Shown piece after piece: positions 11,140-21,421 of a stretch of 64,000 bases of DNA. Position 1 is the first letter of the stretch. Each line of letters opens with the position of its first letter. The notes beneath the pieces were generated by a model. It did no database searches. It was not told where the DNA came from and saw only the letters and a program-made list of their open reading frames with translations. The stretch spans positions 15,265,701-15,329,700 of the forward strand of contig JAVTVX010000004.1 in NCBI GenBank assembly GCA_033439265.1. Direction: 5' to 3'. The position numbers and the translations under genes were made by a program. The DNA comes from Dillenia suffruticosa. Lineage: Eukaryota > Streptophyta > Magnoliopsida > Dilleniales > Dilleniaceae.

Positions 11140-12660
11140 AATAGTATATAGTAGCGAAAAAGGAGGCAAAGAGAGCAATAAGTGAAAAGCCAAAAAATAG
11201 AACTTTCAAAAACTTTTTATGGACTGTTTGATATAAAAGAAGAGGAAATTGACATTTATAAAATAGTTAAAGAAAGAGAGATGAAAATAGGAAATTTTAT
11301 AAAAATAAGTATATTAAAAGCGAATCAAATTAGGTGTTAGTGAATGATGAAGAAATCAAAGAGTGATTGAAGATCTATTTTTATCAACTATTTAATGAAG
11401 GCCAATCAAGTTAGTTTATGCAAGCTAAGTATGTTAGAGGAGTATAGAAATAGGAACCTTTATTGGTTAATCAACGCTTAGAAGTTGAAGAGCTTTTTAC
11501 AAAGGATGAAAATGAAAAATCGGTTAATTTACCGATAGAGGTATAGAAGTGTATAGAGAAGTAGCATATTGGATGACTTATGAAACAATTTAATATGATA
11601 TTGAAAACGAAAAAATGTCTGATTAGTAAAAAGAAAGTATTTTGATATCCTTATTTAAAAATAAATATGAAATATAAAATTGTGTAAATTACAGGGGTAT
11701 TAAATTAATGAGTTATGTCATGAAACTTTGGGAATGAGTGATTGAAATAAGACAACAGAAAGAGATCAAAGTGACTGAAAATCAATTTAAATTTATATTT
11801 AGAAGGTGGAAGCAATACATCTCCTTAGTTAATTAGTTGAGAAGTATCGGGAGAAGTAGCACTTAGACATGAAGTTTATTGACCTATAAAAGGTGTATGA
11901 CATATTCTTTAGGGAAATTGTGGATAAACTCAAGGGTTACATCAATGATCAATGTTGACTCCCCATCTTTTTACCCTAATTATAGATGAACTCATCAAAT
12001 ACATCAAAAACATGCTATCATTGTGCATAATATTTGCAGATAACATTGTTTTAATGGATGAGACATGTGAAAGAGTAAAATGCTAAGTTTGAATTTTGGA
12101 AGAAAACATTAAAAGTGAAAGCATTTAGATTTAATAGGGTAAAAATAGAATATATAGAATTTAAGTTTAGTAATATTAGCATTAATAAGATAATGGTTTA
12201 GATAAGAGATGATAAATTATCTGTAAGTGAAAGTTTTAAATATTAAAGATTAATTTTATAAAAAAACAGAGGGATTGATAAAAATGTATAATAAAGAGCA
12301 CAAACAGGATAATCAAAATAGAGAAGTAGTATTCTATGTGATCGAAAGGTTTCTCCAAAACTTAAAGAGAAGTTTACTTGATGGTGATTAGATATATTTT
12401 GTTGTATAAATAAGAATATTGGGCAATGAATCATAAACATATGAGAGTTGTAAAAAGAGAATGTTAAGATGGATATATGAACATATAAGAATAGGCAAGA
12501 TAAAAAAATATGTGTATTAGGTAGAAAGTCGGAGTTGTGTTTATTGAGAAAAAATTGATGAAAATATGATTAGAATGATATAGACACGTACATAAGTGAC
12601 CGATAGAGACTCTAGTTTGGCGATACGAAATAGTAACAAATACTTATATTAATTGAAAGA
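11140..12660 (+). mobile_element. Decayed LINE (RTE-type) reverse transcriptase fragment
   Basis: Broken reading frames on the plus strand recall the plant RTE-like LINE polyprotein in order. They give a VAKKEAKRAISE stretch (about 11151), a NDEEIKE stretch (about 11345), the RT finger NYRGIKLMS (about 11690), a KVTENQFKF-like segment, and the RT active-site region FADNIVLMDE (12042-12071). The catalytic FADD is changed to FADN. Thumb and C-terminal segments follow to about 12660. Many stops and frameshifts exclude function. Its 5' end with the endonuclease domain is missing. Confidence 0.78.
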
Positions 12661-13255
12661 GAGATTTAAAAAACTTTAGATAACAATAATAAAATATAAT
12701 ATGATTTATTTAAATATAGATAAATATGTGATATAAAATAAAATATAATGATATAACAATATCCATATTATCGATTTCATTTAGCGAGATAAAAATATAA
12801 TTTTTATTATTATATAAAAAAGACAATCATATCGTGAGCATATGATATAAAATATAATATAATAATATAAAAAAATTTATATAGTGGATTCTATTCGGTG
12901 GGAAAAAATTTAGTTTTCGTTATTGTATATACCCAATTTATACCAAAGATTAGTGGTGTGTTTCATTGTATTCAAATATATATGTTATGGTTTAAATTCG
13001 TGAAACTATTAAAATCTGAACCAATTTTGTAATTTGGAGTAAAAAGAAGGAAAATCATTTTCCCCATCCGGTGTACCTTCAAATTATTTATGCCTTTCTT
13101 AGAAAAAAAATTGTCGCTTTCTCCCTGAGTTTGATGGGAAAAGAGGCAAAAGTAGGGAAGGGGCCCAGCCCGGGCCTCTCTCTCCTCTCTCCTCTCTCCT
13201 CTCTCCTCTCTGCAGACAAAACAAAAGAAGGCCCCCAATTTTGACCTAGATTTCT
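12661..13255. other. AT-rich sequence and CAF1 upstream region
   Basis: No gene is seen in 12661-13170. A CTCTCTC(C) microsatellite occupies about 13180-13211, just upstream of the presumed CAF1 leader. Pyrimidine-rich stretches of this kind are common near plant transcription starts, so this is likely part of the CAF1 promoter or leader. I could not pick out a convincing TATA box. Confidence 0.45.
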
Positions 13256-13363
13256 CTCTTCCTTTCCTCCTCCTTAGCCGCCTCTCATGGTATGGCTCTA
13301 TGACATCGTCTCTCTCTCGCTCTCTGCAATTCTAGACGAGAGAGGCGCGAGGTTAGTTCTCAG

Positions 13364-13454
13364 GTGAGAAAATATCAAAATTCTCACTTCCAATCTCTTC
13401 CTTTCGTTTTCCATTTCATGCGATTGATTTTGGTGCCATTTGAGGATTTTGCAG
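13364..13454 (+). other. Probable intron in the CAF1 5' leader
   Basis: TTCTCAG|GTGAGAA at 13363/13364 is a strong plant donor and TTTTGCAG|ATCTGG at 13454/13455 is a strong acceptor. The 91-bp interval is T-rich, as plant introns are. The upstream leader also contains several ATG triplets (from about 13287) that removal of this intron would leave in place. Inferred from sequence only. Confidence 0.5.
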
Positions 13455-13590
13455 ATCTGGTCGAAACTAATCTAGATCTGTTCGATCTTTAACGTTCTTG
13501 ATTATTTGCGAACATATATTTATTCCTTGGCTTCGGATCTGGATTTGTGAGAATACGACGAGTTGATTTGTTTATTTTGACTGGCAAAGA

Positions 13591-14415
13591 ATGTCTTTTC
13601 TGCCAAAAGGCGATTCGATTCAAATCCGTGAGGTCTGGAATGATAATCTCCGGCAAGAATTGGCTCTGATTCGCGAAATCGTCGACGACTATCCTTTCAT
13701 TGCCATGGACACCGAATTTCCTGGAATCGCTCTTCGTCCCGTAGGTAATTTTAAGAATAGCAGCGATTACCATTATCAGACATTGAAAGCCAACGTTGAC
13801 ATGTTGAAAATGATTCAGTTGGGGCTTACATTTTCCGATGAACAAGGAAACCTTCCCACATGTGGGACCGATAAGTATTGTATATGGCAATTCAATTTTA
13901 GGGAGTTTAATGTGAACGAGGATGTTTTTGCCAATGATTCAATCGAGCTTTTGCGCCAAAGTGGGATTGATTTTAAGAAAAATAACGAAAAGGGTATCGA
14001 TGCTCAGCGATTTGGGGAGCTTTTAATGTCATCTGGGGTTGTGTTGAATGACAATGTGTATTGGGTGACATTTCATAGTGGGTATGATTTTGGATATTTG
14101 CTAAAGCTTTTGACTTGTCATAATTTGCCGGATACGCAGGTTGGGTTCTTCAATTTGATCAACATGTATTTCCCAACATTGTACGACATTAAGCATTTGA
14201 TGAAGTTTTGCAATAGTCTACATGGAGGGTTAAATAAGCTTGCAGAGCTTTTGGAAGTGGAGAGAGTTGGGGTTTGTCACCAAGCGGGTTCGGATAGTTT
14301 GCTTACGGCTTGTACATTCAGGAAGTTGAAAGAGAATTTCTTTAGTGGCTCTTTGGAGAAGTATGCCGGTGTCTTGTATGGTTTAGGCGTTGAGAATGGA
14401 CAGACCTCCCATTGA
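13591..14415 (+). CDS. CAF1: CCR4-associated factor 1 (CAF1/POP2-type poly(A) ribonuclease)
   Basis: A 274-residue intronless protein of the usual plant CAF1 length, starting [16 protein letters not shown] and ending near GLGVENGQ as other plant homologues do. CAF1 is the catalytic deadenylase of the CCR4-NOT complex; it shortens mRNA poly(A) tails in the cytoplasm and P-bodies. The DEDD nuclease signature is complete: Asp40 and Glu42 in AMDTEFPG, Asp166 in [10 protein letters not shown], and Asp235 with His230 in HQAGSDS. No internal disruption is seen. The ATG follows a pyrimidine-rich leader with a probable intron. The gene sits between two dead LINE fragments and is the only convincing host gene in the window. 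A closely related paralogue number cannot be assigned by eye. Confidence 0.97.
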   Translation: MSFLPKGDSIQIREVWNDNLRQELALIREIVDDYPFIAMDTEFPGIALRPVGNFKNSSDYHYQTLKANVDMLKMIQLGLTFSDEQGNLPTCGTDKYCIWQFNFREFNVNEDVFANDSIELLRQSGIDFKKNNEKGIDAQRFGELLMSSGVVLNDNVYWVTFHSGYDFGYLLKLLTCHNLPDTQVGFFNLINMYFPTLYDIKHLMKFCNSLHGGLNKLAELLEVERVGVCHQAGSDSLLTACTFRKLKENFFSGSLEKYAGVLYGLGVENGQTSH

Positions 14416-14999
14416 GAATATATGAAATAAAGCAAAACAAAATTAGAAAAATGAGAAAAAGAATTATATGTTGTGGAATGAAATCTGTGCTCATTTTGCC
14501 AGCATTTTTAGTATGTACACTCTTGCAGGAAGCTGTTGTTTTAGTTATGTTCTTCGCCTTTGGTATCTACCTTTGCCCCTAATTATCATTTTGTTTTGCC
14601 ATTCTAATGCAAATTCATCCGTCAAGTATTAGCATGCTAGATTGACCGTGATATTGGAACTTGAGTTAGAAGACATCTAATGCTGGTGTTTGTTAGTGAA
14701 GAGGTGCCTCAATGTATGTGCCAAAATGAAGTTTTTATTTTTTATCCCATATGCCTTTTTATCTTTCACTTTTTCTCTGTTGATTCATGATCTTCCATGG
14801 TTGTCGAGTTTTTGTGATTGAGTTGATTATTATTGATCGTGTCTTATATGGTACTTGTGTTAGAGTCCTTTGTCATTATCCATTTATCTACGGTATCTAA
14901 TATTATGTTTTGTTTTATCTAATTGATTCATGTTTTATTTGCATTTGATTATTTTTCTGGTGTCATAAGTTCTTTCTATTTTTACAATACTAGTTTTTT
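14416..14999 (+). other. CAF1 3' flank
   Basis: AATAAA lies 11 bases after the stop (14426-14431), which is very close for a poly(A) signal, so termination further downstream is more likely. The rest is T-rich with no other feature recognised. Transcript end not determinable here. Confidence 0.4.
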
Positions 15000-16040
15000 T
15001 AGGGCACTTGAGATTGGAGCATAGATTGAGATCGAAAATAAGTGTATTTTAGAATCAATTTGGATTGAGATGGTTAAAAATTGAGTATATGAAATAGTAA
15101 TATATGAAATCATAAAAAGTATTTAAGAGAAAATACCATGGTGTTTGCCTTTTTAGATGATATAGTGTTAGTTGATAAAAAGATGGGTATTAGTATTAAA
15201 CTAGAGTTATGCAGGGTTTCATTGGAATCTAGAAGATTTAGATTGAGATGGCTAAAAATTGAGTATATGAAATGTACGTTTTGTGGCAATCATCATAAGG
15301 ATGAAAAAACGATTAAGTTAGAAAAAAAGCGCGTACCAAAAAGTAAACGCTTTCGATATTTTGGATTTATGATTCAAAATGATGGCAATATAGATACAGA
15401 TGTGAGTTATAGGATTCAAACGGATTTGATGAAATGGAGAAGGGTGTCTGGGCTTCATTGCAATCGCATGATATTATTGCATTTAAAGCGGAAGTTTTAT
15501 AAACTCGTTGCAAGACTTACACTGTTATATGCTATTAAGTGTTGAGCCATTAAATAACAATAAGAGCATAAAAAGAGTGTAGTTGAAATGAAAATATTTT
15601 GGTGGATGTGTGATAAAACGAGAAAAGATAGAATTACAAATGAAGAAATATATAATAAGTTTGGAGTGAGCTCAATCGTGGATAAGATATGGGAATATTG
15701 ACTTTGGTGGTTTGGATTTGTGCAACAAAAACCCAAAAACGCACCAATTAGGAGAATCGAAAACTTAAGTATAAGAGATTTAGTGAAACGTAGGGGTAGG
15801 TCGTCAAAAATTTGGATGTAAGTTATTCGTAAATATATGATAGCTATTGGTTTAGTTGAGAGGATGACTTTAAATAAGAATGAGTAGCACGAGAGAGTTT
15901 GAACAAATTAAAGCCTTTCTCTTGTCATTTTAAGTTTCTATAATTTTTTAACTATATATATTTTCATTACTTTTGTATTCGTCTATCTAATAACTGACCC
16001 CAAAATTTGATATTAAAATCCAAATTGTTGTTGTTGTTAC
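15000..16040 (+). mobile_element. Decayed LINE (RTE-type), 3' part
   Basis: A 135-codon open stretch (15138-15545) carries the RT active-site segment AFLDDIVLVD, then a YMKC motif and PKSKRFRYFG. It is typical of plant RTE-like LINE polymerases. The frame continues past the stop with CDKTRKDRI and RRGRSSKIW segments (about 15610-15820). The element ends in a (TTG)n tail at about 16025-16038, typical of RTE 3' ends. A short duplicated piece around 15060-15110 repeats part of 15240-15270, so the 5' junction is rearranged. It is 5'-truncated and non-functional. Confidence 0.82.
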
Positions 16041-16723
16041 TTGTATGAGCATAATATTTTTGTCTAAAGGTTTACATTCTTTTTCCTTTTATTTTGGATT
16101 TATAAATTTACATTAATGTTGAAAAGTTTGCCAGTTTCTTTTAGATTTATTTAGACAGCAGCATGGGAAATGGAGTACAAGATTCTTTGATGATTAAGAG
16201 AATCTAATGATATCATTGTGAATACTGATTGCCTTATATTATGGCAATAGAGAAGAGTAAGGATTTGTATTTGTGTGATTCCTGTAATATCAAGTCTTAG
16301 TTGATTGGCTTTCCATAAATCTCCTTCATGCATGGAACTAATGGGTATTCGTTAAGATATTTAGCTTGCCAAAAGTATGAAATGTTGGCTAATTGTAGTG
16401 GATGTTTATATTAAACATATTTGACCAGTTCAAGATATTTTTGCAACAATAATGAATTTAGTTATGCAACTAATCAGTATCTAACATTATCATAAGACAA
16501 GGTTTCGTGGCGTATGAACCTTGTTTTTTTCTTAGGCTGCTTATAAAGATTTTGTGTCAAATATGGGAGTACGAATGGAGAAGCCACTTGATGGTTGGAA
16601 AAGGTTTGACTTCCACTACACAATGCTGTAAGTTAGCCCTAAATCTAAAGCAGTTTGTATCTAGTGAACCAATATGTCGGACTTATTGTAGTTTTCCATT
16701 TTTGTGGTACAGAGTTGCTTCAT
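16041..16723. other. Unassigned sequence downstream of CAF1
   Basis: No recognisable gene. The 84-codon ORF at 16507-16761 has no family likeness and runs into the tandem duplication that follows. Confidence 0.4.
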
Positions 16724-17702
16724 TTAATGTTTGGAACCTAGTGGTCACATTCTTGTGTTGATTGCACTGAATCTTTGGTTTTCTGCCTAAGAAACCTTAT
16801 CTAATGGTTTAACTGATTGAGAAATTGAATGAAGTAAAGCTTGTTTAGTGGCATCTTGAGAAGACAATGATGAGATGCTTCCTGATACCAGCAGCATAAT
16901 AGAAGCTCGATCATCTGAGTGGATTGTCTTTATCATTGCATCAATCTTGCTTTGTCTTGATCTGATACATGATATCTCTAACCTGTTTTTAGAAGTCTTT
17001 TCTAGATTGTTGTGACTGATTCTTTAGTGGATACTGATCTTGGTTTCCACCGGAAGTACATGTTATCATCATTTGAATCAGAAGTTTGCTGGTATGAGAT
17101 GTTTACAATATATTAACAGAGGCTTCTCCACACCTCACCTGAGCAGATGGATTTAACATTTTTTGGATTGTCGTGTCCCCACTTTCTCCTCAGATGTTGG
17201 CACTAAAATATATTCAGTGGTTGGGAGTTACTTTGTTAGGTGTTTGGACCTAGTGGTCACATTCATGTGTTTGATTGCACTTAAATCTTTTGTTTTCTGC
17301 CGAAGAAACCTTATCTTATGGTTTAACTGATTAAGAAATTGAATCAAGTAGAGCTGGTTTAGCGGCATCTTGGGAAGACAATGTGGAGATGCTTCCTGAA
17401 ACTAGCAATGTAAAAGAATGTTGATCGTCTAACTAAGGCTTTTGTCTTGATCTGATACATTCTTTCTTTAAGCTGTTTCAAAAGTCTTTCCTAGATCATT
17501 GTGATTTATTTTTTAGTGGTACTAATCTTGGTTTCCTCTAGAATTACCGGTTATTATCATGTGATTTAGAAGTTTTCTGGTATGAGATGTTGAGAATTTA
17601 TTTAGTGGTTTCTTCACATCTCACCTGAGCAGCTAGAATTAACTTGTTTCCTTGGAGCGCCATGCCTCCACTTTCTCCTCAGATGTGGGGCACTGTGGTC
17701 TA
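16724..17702. repeat. Old ~510-bp tandem duplication
   Basis: Unit one (about 16724-17231) and unit two (about 17239-17702) share order and wording throughout. Examples are the CCTAGTGGTCACATTC start, GAAGAAACCTTATC-like, CTTGATCTGATACAT, CTGGTATGAGATGTT and CACTTTCTCCTCAGATG segments. Divergence and small indels show age. The repeated text has no TE signature and includes splice-acceptor-like CTCCTCAG in both units. It could be a duplicated non-coding exon or simply intergenic DNA. Confidence 0.8.
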
Positions 17703-18533
17703 CTTATCCCCTGTTATGGCTAATATATTCCTCCATTAAGATCTTATGTGTGCAGATTCTTTCTTTTCTTCTCCTTTTTAAATTCTTTTTGTTCAAATCC
17801 TGGACTGCCCAACTTGACCTCCCTTATTTATAATTTCAAGGTGTATTGTACTTAATTTAAGTTACAAGCCTATTATCGATCAAGATTTGATCCAGACCAG
17901 GCAGTAGTCAGGTGTCAACATTTGTCACAACATTAACGTGGTTGTAGTGGTTGGTACGGTTATGAGTGTGGTAAATGATATTGGTTCCATCGTTATAGAT
18001 GTGTCCTTGGGCTTCCACATCACATCTGCTCCATTTGGTTCCTATATGACTCATGCCATTGTCGCAACCTAGCCCAAATTTGACTCCTTGGTCCATTTTA
18101 CCTTGTTTCTCTTTGCAATTAAATTTCCCATCAGTACATCCGAATTTGCTTATTTCCCTATTGGTCCTGCCTGTTAGCATGAACCTTTCTGGTTTGAGAA
18201 ATTTGCATGGGATATTCCTTAGTGAGAAACCAATTATTTTGCCCTAAAGTTTTGTAACTATAATTGACAAACAAGTTGCTTCTGTCTTAACATGAGTAAT
18301 ATGTGCCAACGCGCTATTGATATGGCTAGAGTGTGGCTTTTGATTGCTCAAGTCAGCAGAAAACTGAAACTCCCAATGTGGCCATATTATCTTGATGCAG
18401 TTGAATGGGGGTTGTTGTTAATGCTGGACGGAGGTTTAGGAATTGTTAATGGACCAAAATCTTTAGAGTTGCTGGAGTTTGATAAGACCGGTGCTGAGGT
18501 GGAGGAACTCCCTTTGAATGGGGTGGAAAAGTT
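17703..18533 (+). other. Unassigned sequence with a small ORF split by a solo LTR
   Basis: An ORF opening at 18292 runs straight into the solo LTR at 18534. Past the LTR, after one copy of the AAGTT duplication, the flanking sequence continues open for a short distance to a TAG near 21464. The small protein has no family I recognise. Composition is higher in GC than the surroundings, which hints at former coding or transcribed sequence, but this is not proof of a gene. Confidence 0.35.
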
Positions 18534-18643
18534 TGTAACACCGACACTGTGGTGTCTGTAATTTAATTATATAGAGAGAAATTTATTTATTTAAATTGAT
18601 TTTTGATTTTGGGGTATTTAAATTAAATTTTTGATATATTTTA

Positions 18644-18662
18644 ATTTGCCGAATCTGCAAAT
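18644..18662. promoter_or_regulatory. Near-palindrome in LTR promoter region
   Basis: ATTTGCCGA-A-TCTGCAAAT, one mismatch from perfect dyad symmetry. The matching site in the minus-strand LTR is a perfect palindrome (42315-42333). It lies about 55 bases upstream of the TATA box and looks like a dimeric factor site. Confidence 0.5.
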
Positions 18663-18712
18663 CAAAATAAACTCTGTTTTTATAAAAAATTTAAATTTTA
18701 GTGAAGTGTGGG

Positions 18713-18720
18713 TATAAAAA
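18713..18720 (+). promoter_or_regulatory. TATA box of the solo LTR
   Basis: TATAAAAA in the context GTGGGTATAAAAAC, about 180 bases into the LTR. The pyrimidine tract begins about 100 bases further on, so initiation near 18745 is plausible. Confidence 0.55.
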
Positions 18721-19179
18721 CATATATCTATAAAGAAAAAAAGAGAATAGAGAGAGGAGATGCTGCGTTTTGGAGTGAAACGCAGCACCTCCCAATTATG
18801 GTTGGAAACCCTAACTTTAGCTCTCTCTCTTTCTCTCTCTCTCTTTCTCTTTCTCTGTCTCCCCCCGACCCTTCACTTCCCGCAGTTGCCTTCTTTCTCC
18901 GCCGCGATCGGTCGCTCGCCCTGCCACCTCTCTCCACCGCGAGTAACCACCACCATCTTCTTCTCTCTCTACCTTACTCACGGTCTCTCTCTCACTGTTT
19001 CTCTCTCTCTCCACTATTCACTCTCTCTCTATCTCTCGCGATCTCCCTCCCTCTTGATCGCCCTCCACCTCGAATTCGCCACTTTCCACCCCGATCCGTA
19101 ACTACCGCGAGTTCACCCCAGTTGCTGCAGCTCCTCCCTCCCGCGAGTGCGCGACTGCAGCCCAGCTGCGAGCGCACGT

Positions 19180-19335
19180 ATCAGCCCGCGAGCCCGCGAG
19201 CCCGCGAGCCCGCGAGCCCGCGAGCCCTCGAGCCCGCGAGCCCTCGAGCCCGCGAGCCCGCGAGCCCTCGAGCCCACCAGCACGCGAGCCCACCAGCCCT
19301 CGACAATCCACTAGCCTGCGCAGCCCGCGAGTCCA
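19180..19335. repeat. GC-rich short-period island in LTR
   Basis: Tandem GCCCGCGAGCCCGCGA/GCCCTCGA units of 8-9 bp. The 242-codon and other ORFs crossing it (18708-19436 and minus-strand shadows) are Pro/Ala/Arg-rich artefacts of this composition. Confidence 0.85.
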
Positions 19336-19478
19336 CTGCGGCCATGATGCCCAATATGGCCCGCAGCCCGCAGTTTGCGATAGCCCGTGATAGCCTGCGA
19401 GTCTCTACAGAGCATTGTAAATTTTGGAACGATTGAGGAGACATTCGGACTAAAATTTACGCTTCGAGAAAACCCTAG

Positions 19479-20779
19479 GTGAGAAAAATTTCTTGCACAT
19501 TTGATTTATTTGAATGAATGTTAGGGTTAAGTTGAGAAATGAGGAGAAATGGTTGGTGTGCAGGCGCCGCGCGCCCTGCACATAGACCCTGCACATGGGC
19601 ACTGTGCACCCCGCACATGGGCGCTGCACGCTGCACAGAGGAGCGCTGGGCTGTGGCCCTGTTGGCTCTTGGGTGCGAGCGAGAGATTGGATTGGTGTGA
19701 ACTCTGTGCGAGATTGGTCGAATCCCAACACTTGAGTCTTGTAGACATGTTGTATGCATGAACAAAATATGAGGAATTAGAGTAGGGTTCTAAAGGATTC
19801 GAACTACCTAATTTGCATACGTGTATTAGAAGTGATAGCCTATTTTCTATAACTGCGTAGATTTGAAACTCGTTGATTTTTATATATATATACATTCATA
19901 GGTATTGGGTGTCTTGAGTTAGGGGAACACTTTTCTTTACTTCGTGGTATTATTGGGGAGTGCGCTATCCTCCCCCATACGGTGAGTGGGATTTATTTCA
20001 ATACATTTGTTTAATATGTAAACCCTGTTTTATAATATTTTGATAAATGAACATGATTTGTCGTGTGCTTGAAATATTTTGATTGGTTTTGGAACTGATT
20101 TTTTGTGAATAGTTGGAGTGTCCAAAAATTGGGTTGAATTATGAAAATTATGTATCCATGTAGTTGAAATGTATAATGTGCCATTTTACGCTATGTATTG
20201 CATTTGGTTTGTGAACTTGATTACGGCACATTTTTGATATGATGTTGATTTTGGTTTTGAGAGCTTTGGTATGTATTACGAAGGATATCGTGAGAGGCGC
20301 TTGGGTGGCGTTCGGATATGCCTAGACCTGGGATATCCCACGAGTTGTCTTGATTTTATTAACGACACGGTACTATCCAGGTTGAACCCGAAAATGAGGA
20401 GGATTTGGGTACTCTCTCCAAGTTTAGCACCTGGATGAGGTCCGTCGTCGACGCCAGGGTAGAGAGCATTTTAAATAAATTTGCATATAACATCCCCGGT
20501 GCGCCTGTCATAGATCGAGGTAGACCTCTGCCAGGACACTTTCGGCTGGCAGCTCTATGATTTTAATGACAGTGTTTTGGATACATATTTGACTTGATAA
20601 TGCGTGCAAATGATATATTATTGAAATAAAAAACATAATGATTTGAAGTATGATTTGTATACTTACGTTTTAACACTCCAGTTTCACAATTCTTATTAGA
20701 TGATTGTATTGACCCACTCACTCACTCACTGAGTATTCTTTCTCTGAGTACTCACCCCTCATTTCCCTTCTTGTTTCAG
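19479..20779 (+). other. Predicted leader intron inside the solo LTR
   Basis: Donor GAAAACCCTAG|GTGAGAA and acceptor TTGTTTCAG|AG enclose 1301 bp. Matching donor and acceptor contexts occur at the same relative places in the LTRs at 38923-42462 and 54843-57481. Conservation across copies is the argument; no transcript is available. Confidence 0.5.
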
Positions 20780-21421
20780 AGATAATATTTGGCAAAGAGC
20801 ATTGATTTTAGGACGCTTAGTATCATTGGGAGATCTGGTCTGAATTTGAGGAGTTATTGTATATTTTCGCTATAATTTTATAAGTTAAAAATTATATTGA
20901 TGATGTATATGCATTTTGAGATCTATAGATGACCATTGTATAATTTTAGGATGACTGTACAAATATGGATATTTAATTTGTGGAACTCTCATGTCATTGC
21001 ATAACACTTGCATTGAGGTAATTTTTATTTATTGTGTATGTTATTTGGGAATGTGTCATATCCTAGAAATGTATTTTAGGACCACTCGGTGCCACCTTTA
21101 AATCACAGGAGGGGCGACTGGCGGCTGTTCATGTCTTTGACGAGGCATGGCGGTAGAGGTTTGTGGTTAGAACTGTGGAAATTCATTTTGTTAGCCTTGC
21201 GTTGTTCTGAATTGTGCGGTATGGATGTGTTGGTCTGATGTTGGGATGTGATTTATGTATTGTGAGGCCGGGTTGGCCTTATTGTACAGGTAGCAGGTTG
21301 ATTGCTATATGGGAGACCTCTGATATGCAGGGAGCTTCTGACCCATTTTCTATAAAAATACAGCCAGCATTCAGGACAACAGGCGGCTGCTCACGATCCC
21401 GGTTCGGGGCGTGACAAAGTT

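Larger units (their letters stand above)
18534..21416 (+). mobile_element. Solo LTR, Ty3/gypsy-like (2.9 kb)
   Basis: Begins TGTAACACCGACACTG and ends GGGGCGTGACA, the TG...CA termini of an LTR. AAGTT flanks both sides (18529-18533 and 21417-21421), a perfect 5-bp target duplication. No internal region, primer-binding site or second LTR is present, so the internal part was lost by LTR-LTR recombination. Its 5' and 3' sequences match the minus-strand solo LTR at 38923-42462 and its 3' part matches the gypsy LTR ending at 57481. It contains a TATA box, CT-rich and GC-rich leader segments, and a probable intron. Confidence 0.93.

Noticed and set aside
18708..19444. 242-codon ORF and several minus-strand ORFs
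   Set aside because: Low-complexity Leu/Ser and Pro/Ala/Arg stretches from the CT-rich and GC-rich leader of a solo LTR.
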